Positions 7,384 to 13,461 of a stretch of DNA of 17,688 nt are shown one piece after another. A program made the position numbers and the translations under genes. The notes below the pieces were generated by a model that worked only from the letters and a program-made list of their open reading frames with translations, was not told where the DNA came from and ran no database searches. Source of the DNA: an uncultured Eubacteriales bacterium (lineage in GTDB: Bacteria > Bacillota > Clostridia > Oscillospirales > Oscillospiraceae); contig URVR01000013.1 of the NCBI GenBank assembly GCA_900551355.1, positions 1 through 17,688 of the forward strand, given 5' to 3'. Each line of letters opens with the position of its first letter. Position 1 is the first letter of the stretch.

Positions 7384-7835
7384 ACCGCATCAAAGGGCGC
7401 GACCTCCATCTCGTAGTCGTGCCATTGCTCGCAGCCCTTTTTGGCCCGCAGGAACGCCTTGTGCATCAGCCGCCTGAAAAACGGCTTGTTGCAGTCCACC
7501 AGGCCGGACAGCTTCCGGAAGGCGGGCAGGATCAGGTTTTCCTCCAGCTCCTCGATCTCCCGGAAGGATGTGACATCCCTGCACACGGCGTAATAGCTCA
7601 TGAGGGCGATGCAGTCGTAGGTGCCGCCGGCGCCGTTGTGGAAATTCTTCCTGCCGCCCAGATCGGTGCGCCAGTCGGAGAGAAAATCCGCATACTGCCG
7701 CTGCACCCGCTCCCACACGGCCTCCCGCTGCGCTGCGGGATAGTGCAGGGCGATCTTCGCCTGTATCTGCTTCCTGCAGGGTCTGGAGTACAGCACATGG
7801 CAGCTCCGGTCGAATCGGAGTTCGCTGTCCCTCAT
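7374..7835 (-). CDS. L-2-amino-thiazoline-4-carboxylate hydrolase-family protein, C-terminally truncated
   Basis: 153 residues matching the first part of the ATC-hydrolase family (PF14196). Recognisable elements are a helical N-terminus, GGRKNFHNGAGGTYDCIALMSYY in the middle, and W-DYEMEVAPFD near the end. Complete members are about 200 residues or more and continue with a strand and the conserved ECGICK-type and C-terminal CDFRF-type segments, all missing here. The frame ends shortly after FDA, where it runs into the ABC-exporter remnant. The named enzyme opens 2-amino-thiazoline-4-carboxylate to S-carbamoyl-cysteine, but most family members are uncharacterised. The start overlaps the upstream MBL stop (ATGA), with AAGGGAG as ribosome binding site. 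It is probably inactive, though a shortened functional protein is not excluded. Confidence 0.7.
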   Translation of the reverse strand: MRDSELRFDRSCHVLYSRPCRKQIQAKIALHYPAAQREAVWERVQRQYADFLSDWRTDLGGRKNFHNGAGGTYDCIALMSYYAVCRDVTSFREIEELEENLILPAFRKLSGLVDCNKPFFRRLMHKAFLRAKKGCEQWHDYEMEVAPFDAVWC

Positions 7836-8695
7836 CTTCCGACTCCCTTCAGATATCCGCTTTTTGCCTTTTCCTCCGTGTCGTCGGCCTCGTCATAGGC
7901 GTCGTAGGGCGCGGACGGGTCGTGGACCCGCTTGCCGAACGGCGAGCAGAGCTGCTCCCTGTGGGCAAAGGCGAAGTCGAAGTTGTCCGTCCAGCCGGTA
8001 TGACCGGTGATGAACAGCGGACGCAGACCGCGCTCCCGCAGCTTCCGCTCCAGCGCCGCCAGAGACCTTACCGCCAGCTTGTTGTCCTCCGCCAGCGCGG
8101 AGATGAAGCTGTACCCGCCGTCCGCGCCGAACCAGAGGGTGTCGCCGGTAAAAAGATACCTGCCGTCGATGAGATACACCATGTGACCCCATGTGTGGCC
8201 GGGAACGAGGAAGCACTCGATCCGGATGCCGTCGATGTCGAAGACCTGCCCATCGCGCAGCAGCACCTTTTCGTTGCGGATCGTCACCTGGGGCAGCTTG
8301 TACAGGTGGTAGATGACCCTGCGGCGCACCTCCCCGGTGAGATAGCGGTTCTCGTCCTCGCCGATGTACAGCTTCGCGTTTCTGAACAGGCCGGGACTGT
8401 CGGTCTCCACCGCACCCACATGGTCGGTGTCCTGATGGGTGATGAGGATATGCCGGATGGACTGCGGATCGATGCCCAGCCAGCCCATCTTCTCCGCCAG
8501 CCGGTCGTAGTTATAGCCCGCGTCGATCATGATGGTGGTATCGCCCTTGCGATAGAAAAAGATGTTGGCCACCCACTCCCGCACACAGGCCACGTTTTCG
8601 TCGATCCAGCCGGTGTTCAGGGGCTTGAAGATCTCCTTGCCCCGGTACATCCGGCTCATTTCCTTTTTCTGAAACTCCGTTGCTTTTCTGGACAT
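7832..8695 (-). CDS. MBL-fold hydrolase, HxDxDH variant
   Basis: 287 residues with an MBL fold. The first metal motif is H87-Q-D89-T-D91-H92 (ITHQDTDHVGA), where the second His of the usual HxHxDH is Asp. The other ligands are present: H167 (VPGHTWGH), D185 (FTGDTLW) and H232 (ITGHTGW). The HQDxDH form recurs in some MBL subfamilies (YflN-like), so the protein is probably active with altered metal use. The start follows GAGGAGGAG; an in-frame Met at residue 13 is an alternative. It lies 10 bases after the methyltransferase stop and overlaps the next gene by ATGA, so the genes form one operon. The substrate is unknown. Confidence 0.88.
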   Translation of the reverse strand: MSRKATEFQKKEMSRMYRGKEIFKPLNTGWIDENVACVREWVANIFFYRKGDTTIMIDAGYNYDRLAEKMGWLGIDPQSIRHILITHQDTDHVGAVETDSPGLFRNAKLYIGEDENRYLTGEVRRRVIYHLYKLPQVTIRNEKVLLRDGQVFDIDGIRIECFLVPGHTWGHMVYLIDGRYLFTGDTLWFGADGGYSFISALAEDNKLAVRSLAALERKLRERGLRPLFITGHTGWTDNFDFAFAHREQLCSPFGKRVHDPSAPYDAYDEADDTEEKAKSGYLKGVGR

Positions 8696-8705
8696 ATTCT
8701 CCTCC

Positions 8706-9494
8706 TCAGGCCCGCTCCAGCACGATGATCTTATTGGAGATGTTCCGCACGGCGGGCAGCTTATCCAACACCTTATATATGGGCACGAACGCCGCCATGC
8801 CCTCCGTCAGGCTGTGCTCCTCCACCAGCCGGAAATCCGGCAGCAGCGCCGCCAGCGCCGCGCCGTTCTTCACGCCCCATGTGAACCGGGCGTGGCTGGC
8901 GTCGATGGACTTCTCTCTGAACCGCTTCACCACCATGGGATTCATGGTCTCCACCAGCACGTCGGCCTGTGAGAACCGCCTGGCGATCACCTGAAAGATG
9001 CGCTGCACGTCCTCCTGATACAGGTACATGGTCAGCCCCTCGATGATGACCAGCACCGGGCCGTCCTGCTCCCGGATGGCGCCGCCCCAGTCCTCCATGG
9101 CGGACATGGCGATCTGCGAGATCGCGCCCTCCGCTGGCAGGAGCCTTTCCCGCACCGCCATGGTCTCCGGCAGATCCAGATCGTACCAGTGGGCATAGCC
9201 GTTCATCCGGTAGCACCGGGTGTCCAGTCCGCAGGCGATATTGACCACCACTGCACCGGGATGTGCCGCCAGCCACTTTCCCACCAGCCGGTCCAGCACG
9301 ATGGTGCGGGCGATGACGCCGCTGCGCATGGGCGCGTCCTTTTCCGCAGGGGAGAAATCGTAGTCCAGCCGTCCTATCAGCTCCTCCGCTTTGGGGTCGC
9401 GGATGGCGCCGCGCCCGCTGCTTTCCCGCGCCCTGGCATAGACCGTCTGCAGCATGGTCTCCGGCACACCGGAGAGCGTGATCTTTTCCTGCAT
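8706..9494 (-). CDS. Class I SAM-dependent methyltransferase, leucine carboxyl methyltransferase (LCMT) family
   Basis: 262 residues. The SAM-binding loop is NIACGLDTR (85-93), a close variant of the family's GAGLDTR, followed by YDLDLPE (104-110), whose acidic residue binds the ribose, and IEGLTMYL (151-158), the family's motif after strand 4. Bacterial members of PF04072 methylate small-molecule carboxyl or hydroxyl groups, often in natural-product pathways; the substrate here is unknown. It is the first gene of the operon. The ATG follows GGGAGG by 9 bases. It sits behind a 5' leader with several hairpins and a possible short peptide frame (9495-9623), so expression is probably regulated by attenuation. 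Confidence 0.88.
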   Translation of the reverse strand: MQEKITLSGVPETMLQTVYARARESSGRGAIRDPKAEELIGRLDYDFSPAEKDAPMRSGVIARTIVLDRLVGKWLAAHPGAVVVNIACGLDTRCYRMNGYAHWYDLDLPETMAVRERLLPAEGAISQIAMSAMEDWGGAIREQDGPVLVIIEGLTMYLYQEDVQRIFQVIARRFSQADVLVETMNPMVVKRFREKSIDASHARFTWGVKNGAALAALLPDFRLVEEHSLTEGMAAFVPIYKVLDKLPAVRNISNKIIVLERA

Positions 9495-9515
9495 ATCCGA
9501 GTTCCTCCCTCCATT

Positions 9516-9544
9516 GTTAAAGCCATTTAACTCGCCCCTGTAAA
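9516..9544 (-). promoter_or_regulatory. Possible second promoter of the methyltransferase operon; also contains a hairpin
   Basis: Minus strand: TTTACA (9539-9544), a 17-bp spacer, and TTTAAC (9516-9521). This is weaker than the promoter at 9630-9658. The same stretch can fold as GTTAAA-TGGC-TTTAAC (9516-9531), just before the ribosome binding site. Confidence 0.3.
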
Positions 9545-9569
9545 AAATGGTTAGAGCAAGCTAACCATT
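9542..9569 (-). terminator. Hairpin with U-tract in the methyltransferase leader (possible attenuator)
   Basis: Minus strand: arms AATGGTTAG and CTAACCATT (9561-9569 with 9546-9554) with a 6-base loop, followed by an uninterrupted T run (9547-9542). This has the form of an intrinsic terminator, with a modest stem (9 bp, AU-rich). It lies between the strong promoter and the methyltransferase start. Because it is a perfect dyad it could instead be a protein operator; it fits T-N11-A (9552-9564) as used by LysR-type regulators. Confidence 0.5.
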
Positions 9570-9611
9570 CATCTTTGGAAAAGCCGCATTTCTGCGGCTT
9601 TCCGCGGGCAT
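9561..9611 (-). CDS. Possible leader peptide (16 residues) before the methyltransferase
   Basis: ATG 9611 opens a 16-codon frame, MPAESRRNAAFPKMNG, that ends in TAG (9561-9563), exactly inside the 5' arm of the U-tracted hairpin. It starts about 12 bases into the predicted transcript. The only ribosome-binding match is AGGGA placed very close to the ATG, so translation is uncertain. The position of the stop codon, not the peptide sequence, is the main reason to list it. Confidence 0.3.
   Translation of the reverse strand: MPAESRRNAAFPKMNG
9580..9601 (-). terminator. GC-rich hairpin downstream of the LysR gene
   Basis: Stem AAAGCCGCA (9593-9601 on the minus strand) with TGCGGCTTT (9580-9588) and a GAAA tetraloop, followed by TTCC. 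It ends transcription from the cysteine desulfurase-lysR pair, or acts as the first hairpin of the methyltransferase leader, since the promoter at 9630-9658 lies upstream of it. Confidence 0.65.
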
Positions 9612-9629
9612 ATTCCCTATTCGAGTGGG

Positions 9630-9658
9630 ATTGTATCACCGTTTTCTCTTTTTTGCAA
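9630..9658 (-). promoter_or_regulatory. Strong promoter of the methyltransferase/MBL operon, between lysR and its terminator-like hairpin
   Basis: Minus strand: -35 TTGCAA (9653-9658), a 17-bp spacer, and -10 TACAAT (9630-9635). Predicted transcription starts near 9623, giving an untranslated leader of about 129 nt before the methyltransferase ATG at 9494. Confidence 0.65.
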
Positions 9659-9712
9659 GACGAAATTTTCCTTTTTTCGCCATATCCGCCATCCTTTGTC
9701 CCCGCCGCGCTT

Positions 9713-10603
9713 TCACCGGTAAAAGCCGATGACGAAATCCAGGAACTGCCGGGTCTGTCGGTTCACCGGCGCTCCCCGGCGGCAGGCGGCGTACAGCGCC
9801 CGCCGCGCCCCGCCGTCCGGCAGCTCGAACGTCAGCAGCCGCCCGGCATCCCGGGCGTCCTCCGCCGCCTTTTCCGAGATGATGGATACGCCCAGTCCGC
9901 CGGCCACCAGATTCTTGATGGACTCCTGGTCGTTGAGCCGCGCCGTCACCGTCAGCCGGCTCTCCTCCACCCCCATCTGCTGGAGGTAGGTGGAGATGCA
10001 CTTCTTGCTGCCGCTGCCCTTCTCCCGCAGGAGGATGGGCTCCCGGCAGATGTCCTCCATGGTGACGCCCCGTGCCGCCAGCTCCCGGAAGTGGTCGTTT
10101 ACCGGCGTGATGAGCACCATGTGATCCTCATAGAACGGCGTCAGCTCCAGCGCCTCCTCGTGGATGCGGGCGCCGATCAGCCCCACGTCGAAGGCGCCAG
10201 TGAGCAGACCCTCCACGATACCCTCGCTGTCGCTCTGGAACACATGGAACTGAGGGGCCGGATGCTCCCGCCGGAACGCCGGCAGGATCTGGGGCAGGAT
10301 GTACGCCGATGGGATGGTGGACGCGCCGATGCGGATGACCTGCTGGTCCTCGTCGTTCCAGCTGCGCAGCAGGTCGTCCCGCAGGTGTACGATGCCGCAG
10401 GCACAGGCATACAGCTCCTGCCCCCGGGGCGTCACCTCAATGGACTTGGTGGTGCGCACGATGAGCCGGGAGCCAAGCTCCTCCTCCAACTGGCGGATGT
10501 GGGTGCTCACTGTGGGCTGGGAGAGGTACAGCTTCTCCGCAGCCTTGGTAAAGCTGCGGTACTGCACCACGGCACAGAAGGATTGCAGCTGCTTCAGTTC
10601 CAT
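9713..10603 (-). CDS. LysR-family regulator of the selenium-metabolism-associated group
   Basis: 296-residue transcription factor. The N-terminal winged helix-turn-helix (about 1-60) reads MELKQLQSF..., SFTKAAEKLYLSQPTVSTHIRQLEEELG and R-TKSIEVTPRG. A substrate-binding-like effector domain (about 90-296) follows. ATG 10603 is chosen because it opens the canonical LysR N-terminus and follows GGGAGGG; an in-frame start further upstream would add unconserved residues. The gene overlaps the cysteine desulfurase stop by 10 bases and is co-transcribed with it. The sequence and the neighbourhood (cysteine desulfurase, YedE, selD) fit the LysR group recurrent in anaerobe selenium loci. The likely target is the divergent intergenic region at 11758-11905. 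The effector is unknown. Confidence 0.88.
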   Translation of the reverse strand: MELKQLQSFCAVVQYRSFTKAAEKLYLSQPTVSTHIRQLEEELGSRLIVRTTKSIEVTPRGQELYACACGIVHLRDDLLRSWNDEDQQVIRIGASTIPSAYILPQILPAFRREHPAPQFHVFQSDSEGIVEGLLTGAFDVGLIGARIHEEALELTPFYEDHMVLITPVNDHFRELAARGVTMEDICREPILLREKGSGSKKCISTYLQQMGVEESRLTVTARLNDQESIKNLVAGGLGVSIISEKAAEDARDAGRLLTFELPDGGARRALYAACRRGAPVNRQTRQFLDFVIGFYR

Positions 10604-11757
10604 ACGTCCCTCCCGCTCAGCTCCCGCAGTGCCGCCAGCGCCGCGTCCACATGGGCCTCCGTGTTCCACGGGCCGAAGGAGAACCGCACCGTCCCGGCGG
10701 GATAAGTGCCCAGCGTCTTGTGGGCGCTGGGCGCGCAGTGCAGCCCCACGCGGGTCAGTACGCCGTACTCCCGGCCCAGCGCGTCCGCCAGAAAGGCGGG
10801 GTCAACGCTCTCACACGCCGCCGATACCACGGCGGCGCGGTCCTGTATGTCCTCCCGGCCCACGGCCCGCAGACGCGGGATGTCCCGCAGCCCTTCCAGA
10901 AACCGGGCCGTCAGCGCCAGCTCGTGGCTGCGGATGCGGTCAATGCCCTCCTGCTCCAGCCACACCAGCGCCGCGTGCAGCCCCATGATGCCCGGCAGGT
11001 TCAGCGTCCCCGCCTCGAAGCGGTCGGGCATGAACGCTGGCATCTCCTCCAGATGGCTGACGCTGCCGGTACCGCCGGACAGCAGCGGCTCCATGCGCCT
11101 CGCCAGCTCCGGTCGGAGAATGAAGCCGCCGATGCCCTGGGGCCCCAGCAGCCCCTTGTGGCCGGTGAACGCCAGCGCGTCGATGTGCATGGCCTCCATG
11201 TCGATGGGAAACGCCCCCGCCGTCTGGGCGGTGTCCAGTACGAACAGCAGTCCGTGGGCGCGGCAGAACGCCCCCGCCTCCGCCGCCGGCAGCAGTGTGC
11301 CGCACACGTTGCTGCCGTGGAGCATCACCACCGCTCTCGTCTCCGGCCGCAGCAGCTTTTCCAGCTCCTCCGTGTACAGGCTGCCGTCCGATGCGCAGGG
11401 CACCCGGTCAAAGGTCACGCCCTGTGCCGTCAGTTGGGTCAGGGGCCGCATGACGGCGTTATGCTCCATGGTGGACACCAGCACATGGTCGCCGCTGTGC
11501 AGCAGGCCCTTCATCAGCACGTTCAGGCTCTCGGTAATGTTCCTGGTGAACACCACGTTGCGGCAGTCCGGGCCGTGGAACAGGCGGGTCAGCCGCTGCC
11601 GGGTGTCCAGCACCAGCTCCTCCGCCCGATAGGCCTCGTCATAGCCGCCGCGGCTGACGTTGCAGCCGCAGTTCTTCACATAGTCGTACATGGCCTCCGC
11701 CACGCCCGGCGCCTTGGGAAAGCTGGTGCTGGCATTGTCCAGATAGATGCGCTCCAT
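10594..11757 (-). CDS. Class V PLP-dependent aminotransferase / cysteine desulfurase (selenium locus type)
   Basis: 387 residues, fold-type I PLP enzyme. Visible residues: YLDNASTSFPKAP at the N-terminus, H99 (MEHNAV) stacking on PLP, D175 and Q178 (VLDTAQTAG), Schiff-base Lys201 (FTGHKGLLGPQG), and catalytic Cys341 in RVGLHCAPSAHKTLGT, the group II (SufS/CsdB-like) loop. It removes sulfur or selenium from (seleno)cysteine as an enzyme-bound persulfide/perselenide. Its place beside selD genes points to a role as selenium donor (NifS-like or selenocysteine lyase activity); general Fe-S assembly is less likely because no scaffold gene is nearby. ATG 11757 follows GGGAGGG; an in-frame start at 11793 lacks a ribosome site. 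First gene of a two-gene unit with lysR. Confidence 0.92.
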   Translation of the reverse strand: MERIYLDNASTSFPKAPGVAEAMYDYVKNCGCNVSRGGYDEAYRAEELVLDTRQRLTRLFHGPDCRNVVFTRNITESLNVLMKGLLHSGDHVLVSTMEHNAVMRPLTQLTAQGVTFDRVPCASDGSLYTEELEKLLRPETRAVVMLHGSNVCGTLLPAAEAGAFCRAHGLLFVLDTAQTAGAFPIDMEAMHIDALAFTGHKGLLGPQGIGGFILRPELARRMEPLLSGGTGSVSHLEEMPAFMPDRFEAGTLNLPGIMGLHAALVWLEQEGIDRIRSHELALTARFLEGLRDIPRLRAVGREDIQDRAAVVSAACESVDPAFLADALGREYGVLTRVGLHCAPSAHKTLGTYPAGTVRFSFGPWNTEAHVDAALAALRELSGRDVWN

Positions 11758-11779
11758 GTGTATCCCTCCCTTTTTCCAA

Positions 11780-11810
11780 ACCTTATCACACATTTATTTG
11801 AAAATCAAAT
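11780..11810 (-). promoter_or_regulatory. Candidate promoter and LysR-type dyad before the cysteine desulfurase
   Basis: Minus strand: -35 TTGATT (11803-11808), a 17-bp spacer, and a poor -10 TAAGGT (11780-11785). A perfect dyad ATTTGA-AAA-TCAAAT (11796-11810) overlaps the -35 and contains T-N11-A (11797-11809), the general LysR-family box. A weak -10 with such a dyad fits control by the LysR protein encoded here, but binding is inferred. Confidence 0.45.
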
Positions 11811-11840
11811 AGTTTCAGTGGAATCATCAATAATTGCTAT

Positions 11841-11870
11841 TAGACTTTTCCTTGTGTCCGGTGGTACGAT
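11841..11870 (+). promoter_or_regulatory. Candidate promoter of the yedE-tusA-DUF3343-selD operon
   Basis: -35 TAGACT (11841-11846), an 18-bp spacer, and -10 TACGAT (11865-11870), each matching 4 of 6 consensus bases. The predicted start leaves a short leader of about 29 nt with AGAGGAGA before the yedE ATG. The weak match suggests activator dependence. Confidence 0.45.
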
Positions 11871-11905
11871 AAGACCACATTATATTAAAGAGGAGAAAAT
11901 CACAC

Positions 11906-12991
11906 ATGAATGTCAAACGTGAAAGATGGCAGATCGTCATCGCCGGTCTCATCATCGGCGTCATTGCCGCTCTGCTGGTCTACTTCGGCAACCCCTCCAA
12001 TATGGGCTTCTGCATCGCCTGCTTCCTGCGGGATACCGCCGGCGGTCTGGGCCTGCACCGCGCCGCCGCTGTGCAGTACATCCGGCCCGAGATCATCGGT
12101 CTGGTGCTGGGCAGCTTTATTGTGGCCCTGTGCCGCAGGGAGTTCTCCGCCAAGGGCGGCAGCGCGCCTGTCACCCGCTTCGTGCTGGGCTTCTTCGTGA
12201 TGATCGGCTGCCTGATGTTCCTGGGCTGCCCGTTCCGCATGATCCTGCGTCTGGCCGGCGGTGACCTCAACGCCCTGCTGGGTCTGCTGGGCTTCGTCAT
12301 CGGCATCCTGGCCGGCGTGTTCTTCCTGAAGCGCGGCTACTCCCTGAAGCGCACCTACGTCCAGAGCAAGCTGGACGGCGTCCTGTTCCCCGCCATTCAG
12401 GTCGTTGTGTTCATCCTGCTGGTGGCGGCGCCTGCCTTCATCTTCTTCACGGAAGCCGGCGGCGGCCCCGGCGCCAAGCACGCGCCCATCCTCATCAGCC
12501 TTGCCGCCGGCCTTATCGTGGGCGGTCTGGCCCAGCGCACCCGCCTGTGCATGGTGGGCGGCATCCGTGACGTGGTGCTGTTCCGCGAGCCCAAGCTGCT
12601 CATGGGCTTCGGCGCCATTCTGGTCAGCGCACTGGCCTGCAATCTGATCCTCAACGGCGTGAGCGACGCCACGTTCTTCCATCTGGGCTTCGCCGATCAG
12701 CCCGTGGCCCACACCGATGGCCTGTGGAACTGCCTGGGCATGGTGCTGACGGGCTTCGGCTGCGTGCTGCTGGGCGGCTGCCCCCTGCGCCAGCTGGTGC
12801 TGTCCGGCGAGGGCAATGCCGACAGCGCCGTGACGGTACTGGGTCTCATCGTGGGCGCTGCCTTTGCCCACAACTTCGGCCTGGCCTCCAGTGCCGCCGG
12901 CCCCACCGGTGCCGGTAAGCTCGCCGTGGTCATCGGCCTTGTGGTGGTGGCCCTCATCGGCTGCCTGAACACCTTCAAGAAGAAAGCGTAA
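11906..12991 (+). CDS. yedE: Selenium metabolism membrane protein YedE/FdhT family
   Basis: 361-residue inner-membrane protein of the YeeE/YedE superfamily with about ten hydrophobic helices in two related halves. Conserved membrane cysteines: C36 and C39 (NMGFCIACFLRD), C102 and C108 (GCLMFLGCPFRM), C215 (TRLCMVGGIRD) and C292 (LGGCPLRQLVLSG). The paired GC-P-R and C-GG-RD motifs are the family signature; in thiosulfate-transporting YeeE relatives such cysteines pass the substrate through the membrane. Position as first gene of a selD operon marks it as the selenium-associated form, probably a selenium or sulfur oxyanion/anion permease; the exact substrate has not been shown here. AGAGGAGA precedes ATG 11906. 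The gene ends 13 bases before the TusA-like gene. Confidence 0.93.
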   Translation: MNVKRERWQIVIAGLIIGVIAALLVYFGNPSNMGFCIACFLRDTAGGLGLHRAAAVQYIRPEIIGLVLGSFIVALCRREFSAKGGSAPVTRFVLGFFVMIGCLMFLGCPFRMILRLAGGDLNALLGLLGFVIGILAGVFFLKRGYSLKRTYVQSKLDGVLFPAIQVVVFILLVAAPAFIFFTEAGGGPGAKHAPILISLAAGLIVGGLAQRTRLCMVGGIRDVVLFREPKLLMGFGAILVSALACNLILNGVSDATFFHLGFADQPVAHTDGLWNCLGMVLTGFGCVLLGGCPLRQLVLSGEGNADSAVTVLGLIVGAAFAHNFGLASSAAGPTGAGKLAVVIGLVVVALIGCLNTFKKKA

Positions 12992-13004
12992 GGAGGAACG
13001 AACT

Positions 13005-13211
13005 ATGAAAACCATTGACGCACGCGGCCTTTCCTGCCCTGAGCCCGTGGTGCTGCTGCGCAGCGCCATGTCCACCGGCGAGGACAGCTATCAGATCATC
13101 GTGGACAACCACGCCTCCCGGGAGAACACCACCCGCTACGCCCAGCACATGGGCTACAAGGTCACCACCGCCGAAAACGGCGGCGAGTGGACGCTGACAT
13201 TTACAAAATGA
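13005..13211 (+). CDS. TusA/SirA-family sulfur (selenium) carrier, equivalent to the N-terminal domain of YedF
   Basis: 68-residue cytoplasmic protein with the TusA hallmark DARGLSCPEPV: Cys11 in the C-P-x-P motif carries a persulfide (or perselenide). In many selenium loci the product, YedF, is about 190 residues with a TusA-like N-terminus and a DsrE-like C-terminus; here only the TusA part exists, and its stop overlaps the DUF3343 start (ATGA). The sequence after Cys11 has the alternating strands and helices of a full TusA fold and a normal TusA length, so it is not truncated as a carrier. A strong AGGAGGAA site precedes it. It probably takes sulfur or selenium from the cysteine desulfurase and hands it on toward SelD. 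Confidence 0.9.
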   Translation: MKTIDARGLSCPEPVVLLRSAMSTGEDSYQIIVDNHASRENTTRYAQHMGYKVTTAENGGEWTLTFTK

Positions 13212-13459
13212 CCTATTTTGCCACGTTCTTTTCCCACTTCGGCGCCACCCGCTACAAGCAGCTTTGCGACGGGGCCGGCATCCCCTGCCGGGTCATGCCC
13301 GTGCCCCGGGATCTCAGCAGCAGCTGCGGCACCTGCGTCCGCTGCGAGGAGCGCTGGCTCCGCCCGGAGGGCGAGGCCGCTCAGGACGTGGAGCAGGTAG
13401 CCGCGTGGAACGGCACATGCTACACCACGGTGTATCACATCGACGAAACGGAGGGCTGA
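13208..13459 (+). CDS. DUF3343-family putative Se/S carrier-like protein
   Basis: 83 residues. The N-terminus YFATFFSHFGATRYKQL and the following GIPCRVMPVPRDLSSSCG are typical of DUF3343 proteins, found beside selenium and sulfur relay genes in anaerobes. The cysteines are C20, C27, a clustered C40-G-T-C43-V-R-C46, and C71. C40 in the SSSCG motif is the best candidate for a carrier site; the extra CxxC-xx-C could bind metal or act in redox exchange. ATG 13208 overlaps the TusA-like stop, so the two are coupled one to one. The gene stops 2 bases before the selD ATG. The biochemical role is inferred from context. Confidence 0.82.
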   Translation: MTYFATFFSHFGATRYKQLCDGAGIPCRVMPVPRDLSSSCGTCVRCEERWLRPEGEAAQDVEQVAAWNGTCYTTVYHIDETEG

Positions 13460-13461
13460 CC

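Noticed and set aside
9495..9623. T-box or known riboswitch in the methyltransferase leader
   Set aside because: The leader is too short for a T-box and lacks the GGUGG antitermination box; I see no SAM, cobalamin or TPP core motifs.
11900..13075. Open frame of 391 codons antisense to yedE
   Set aside because: Its translation is Ala/Gln/His/Glu-rich with no family likeness, and it is the mirror of a clear membrane protein.
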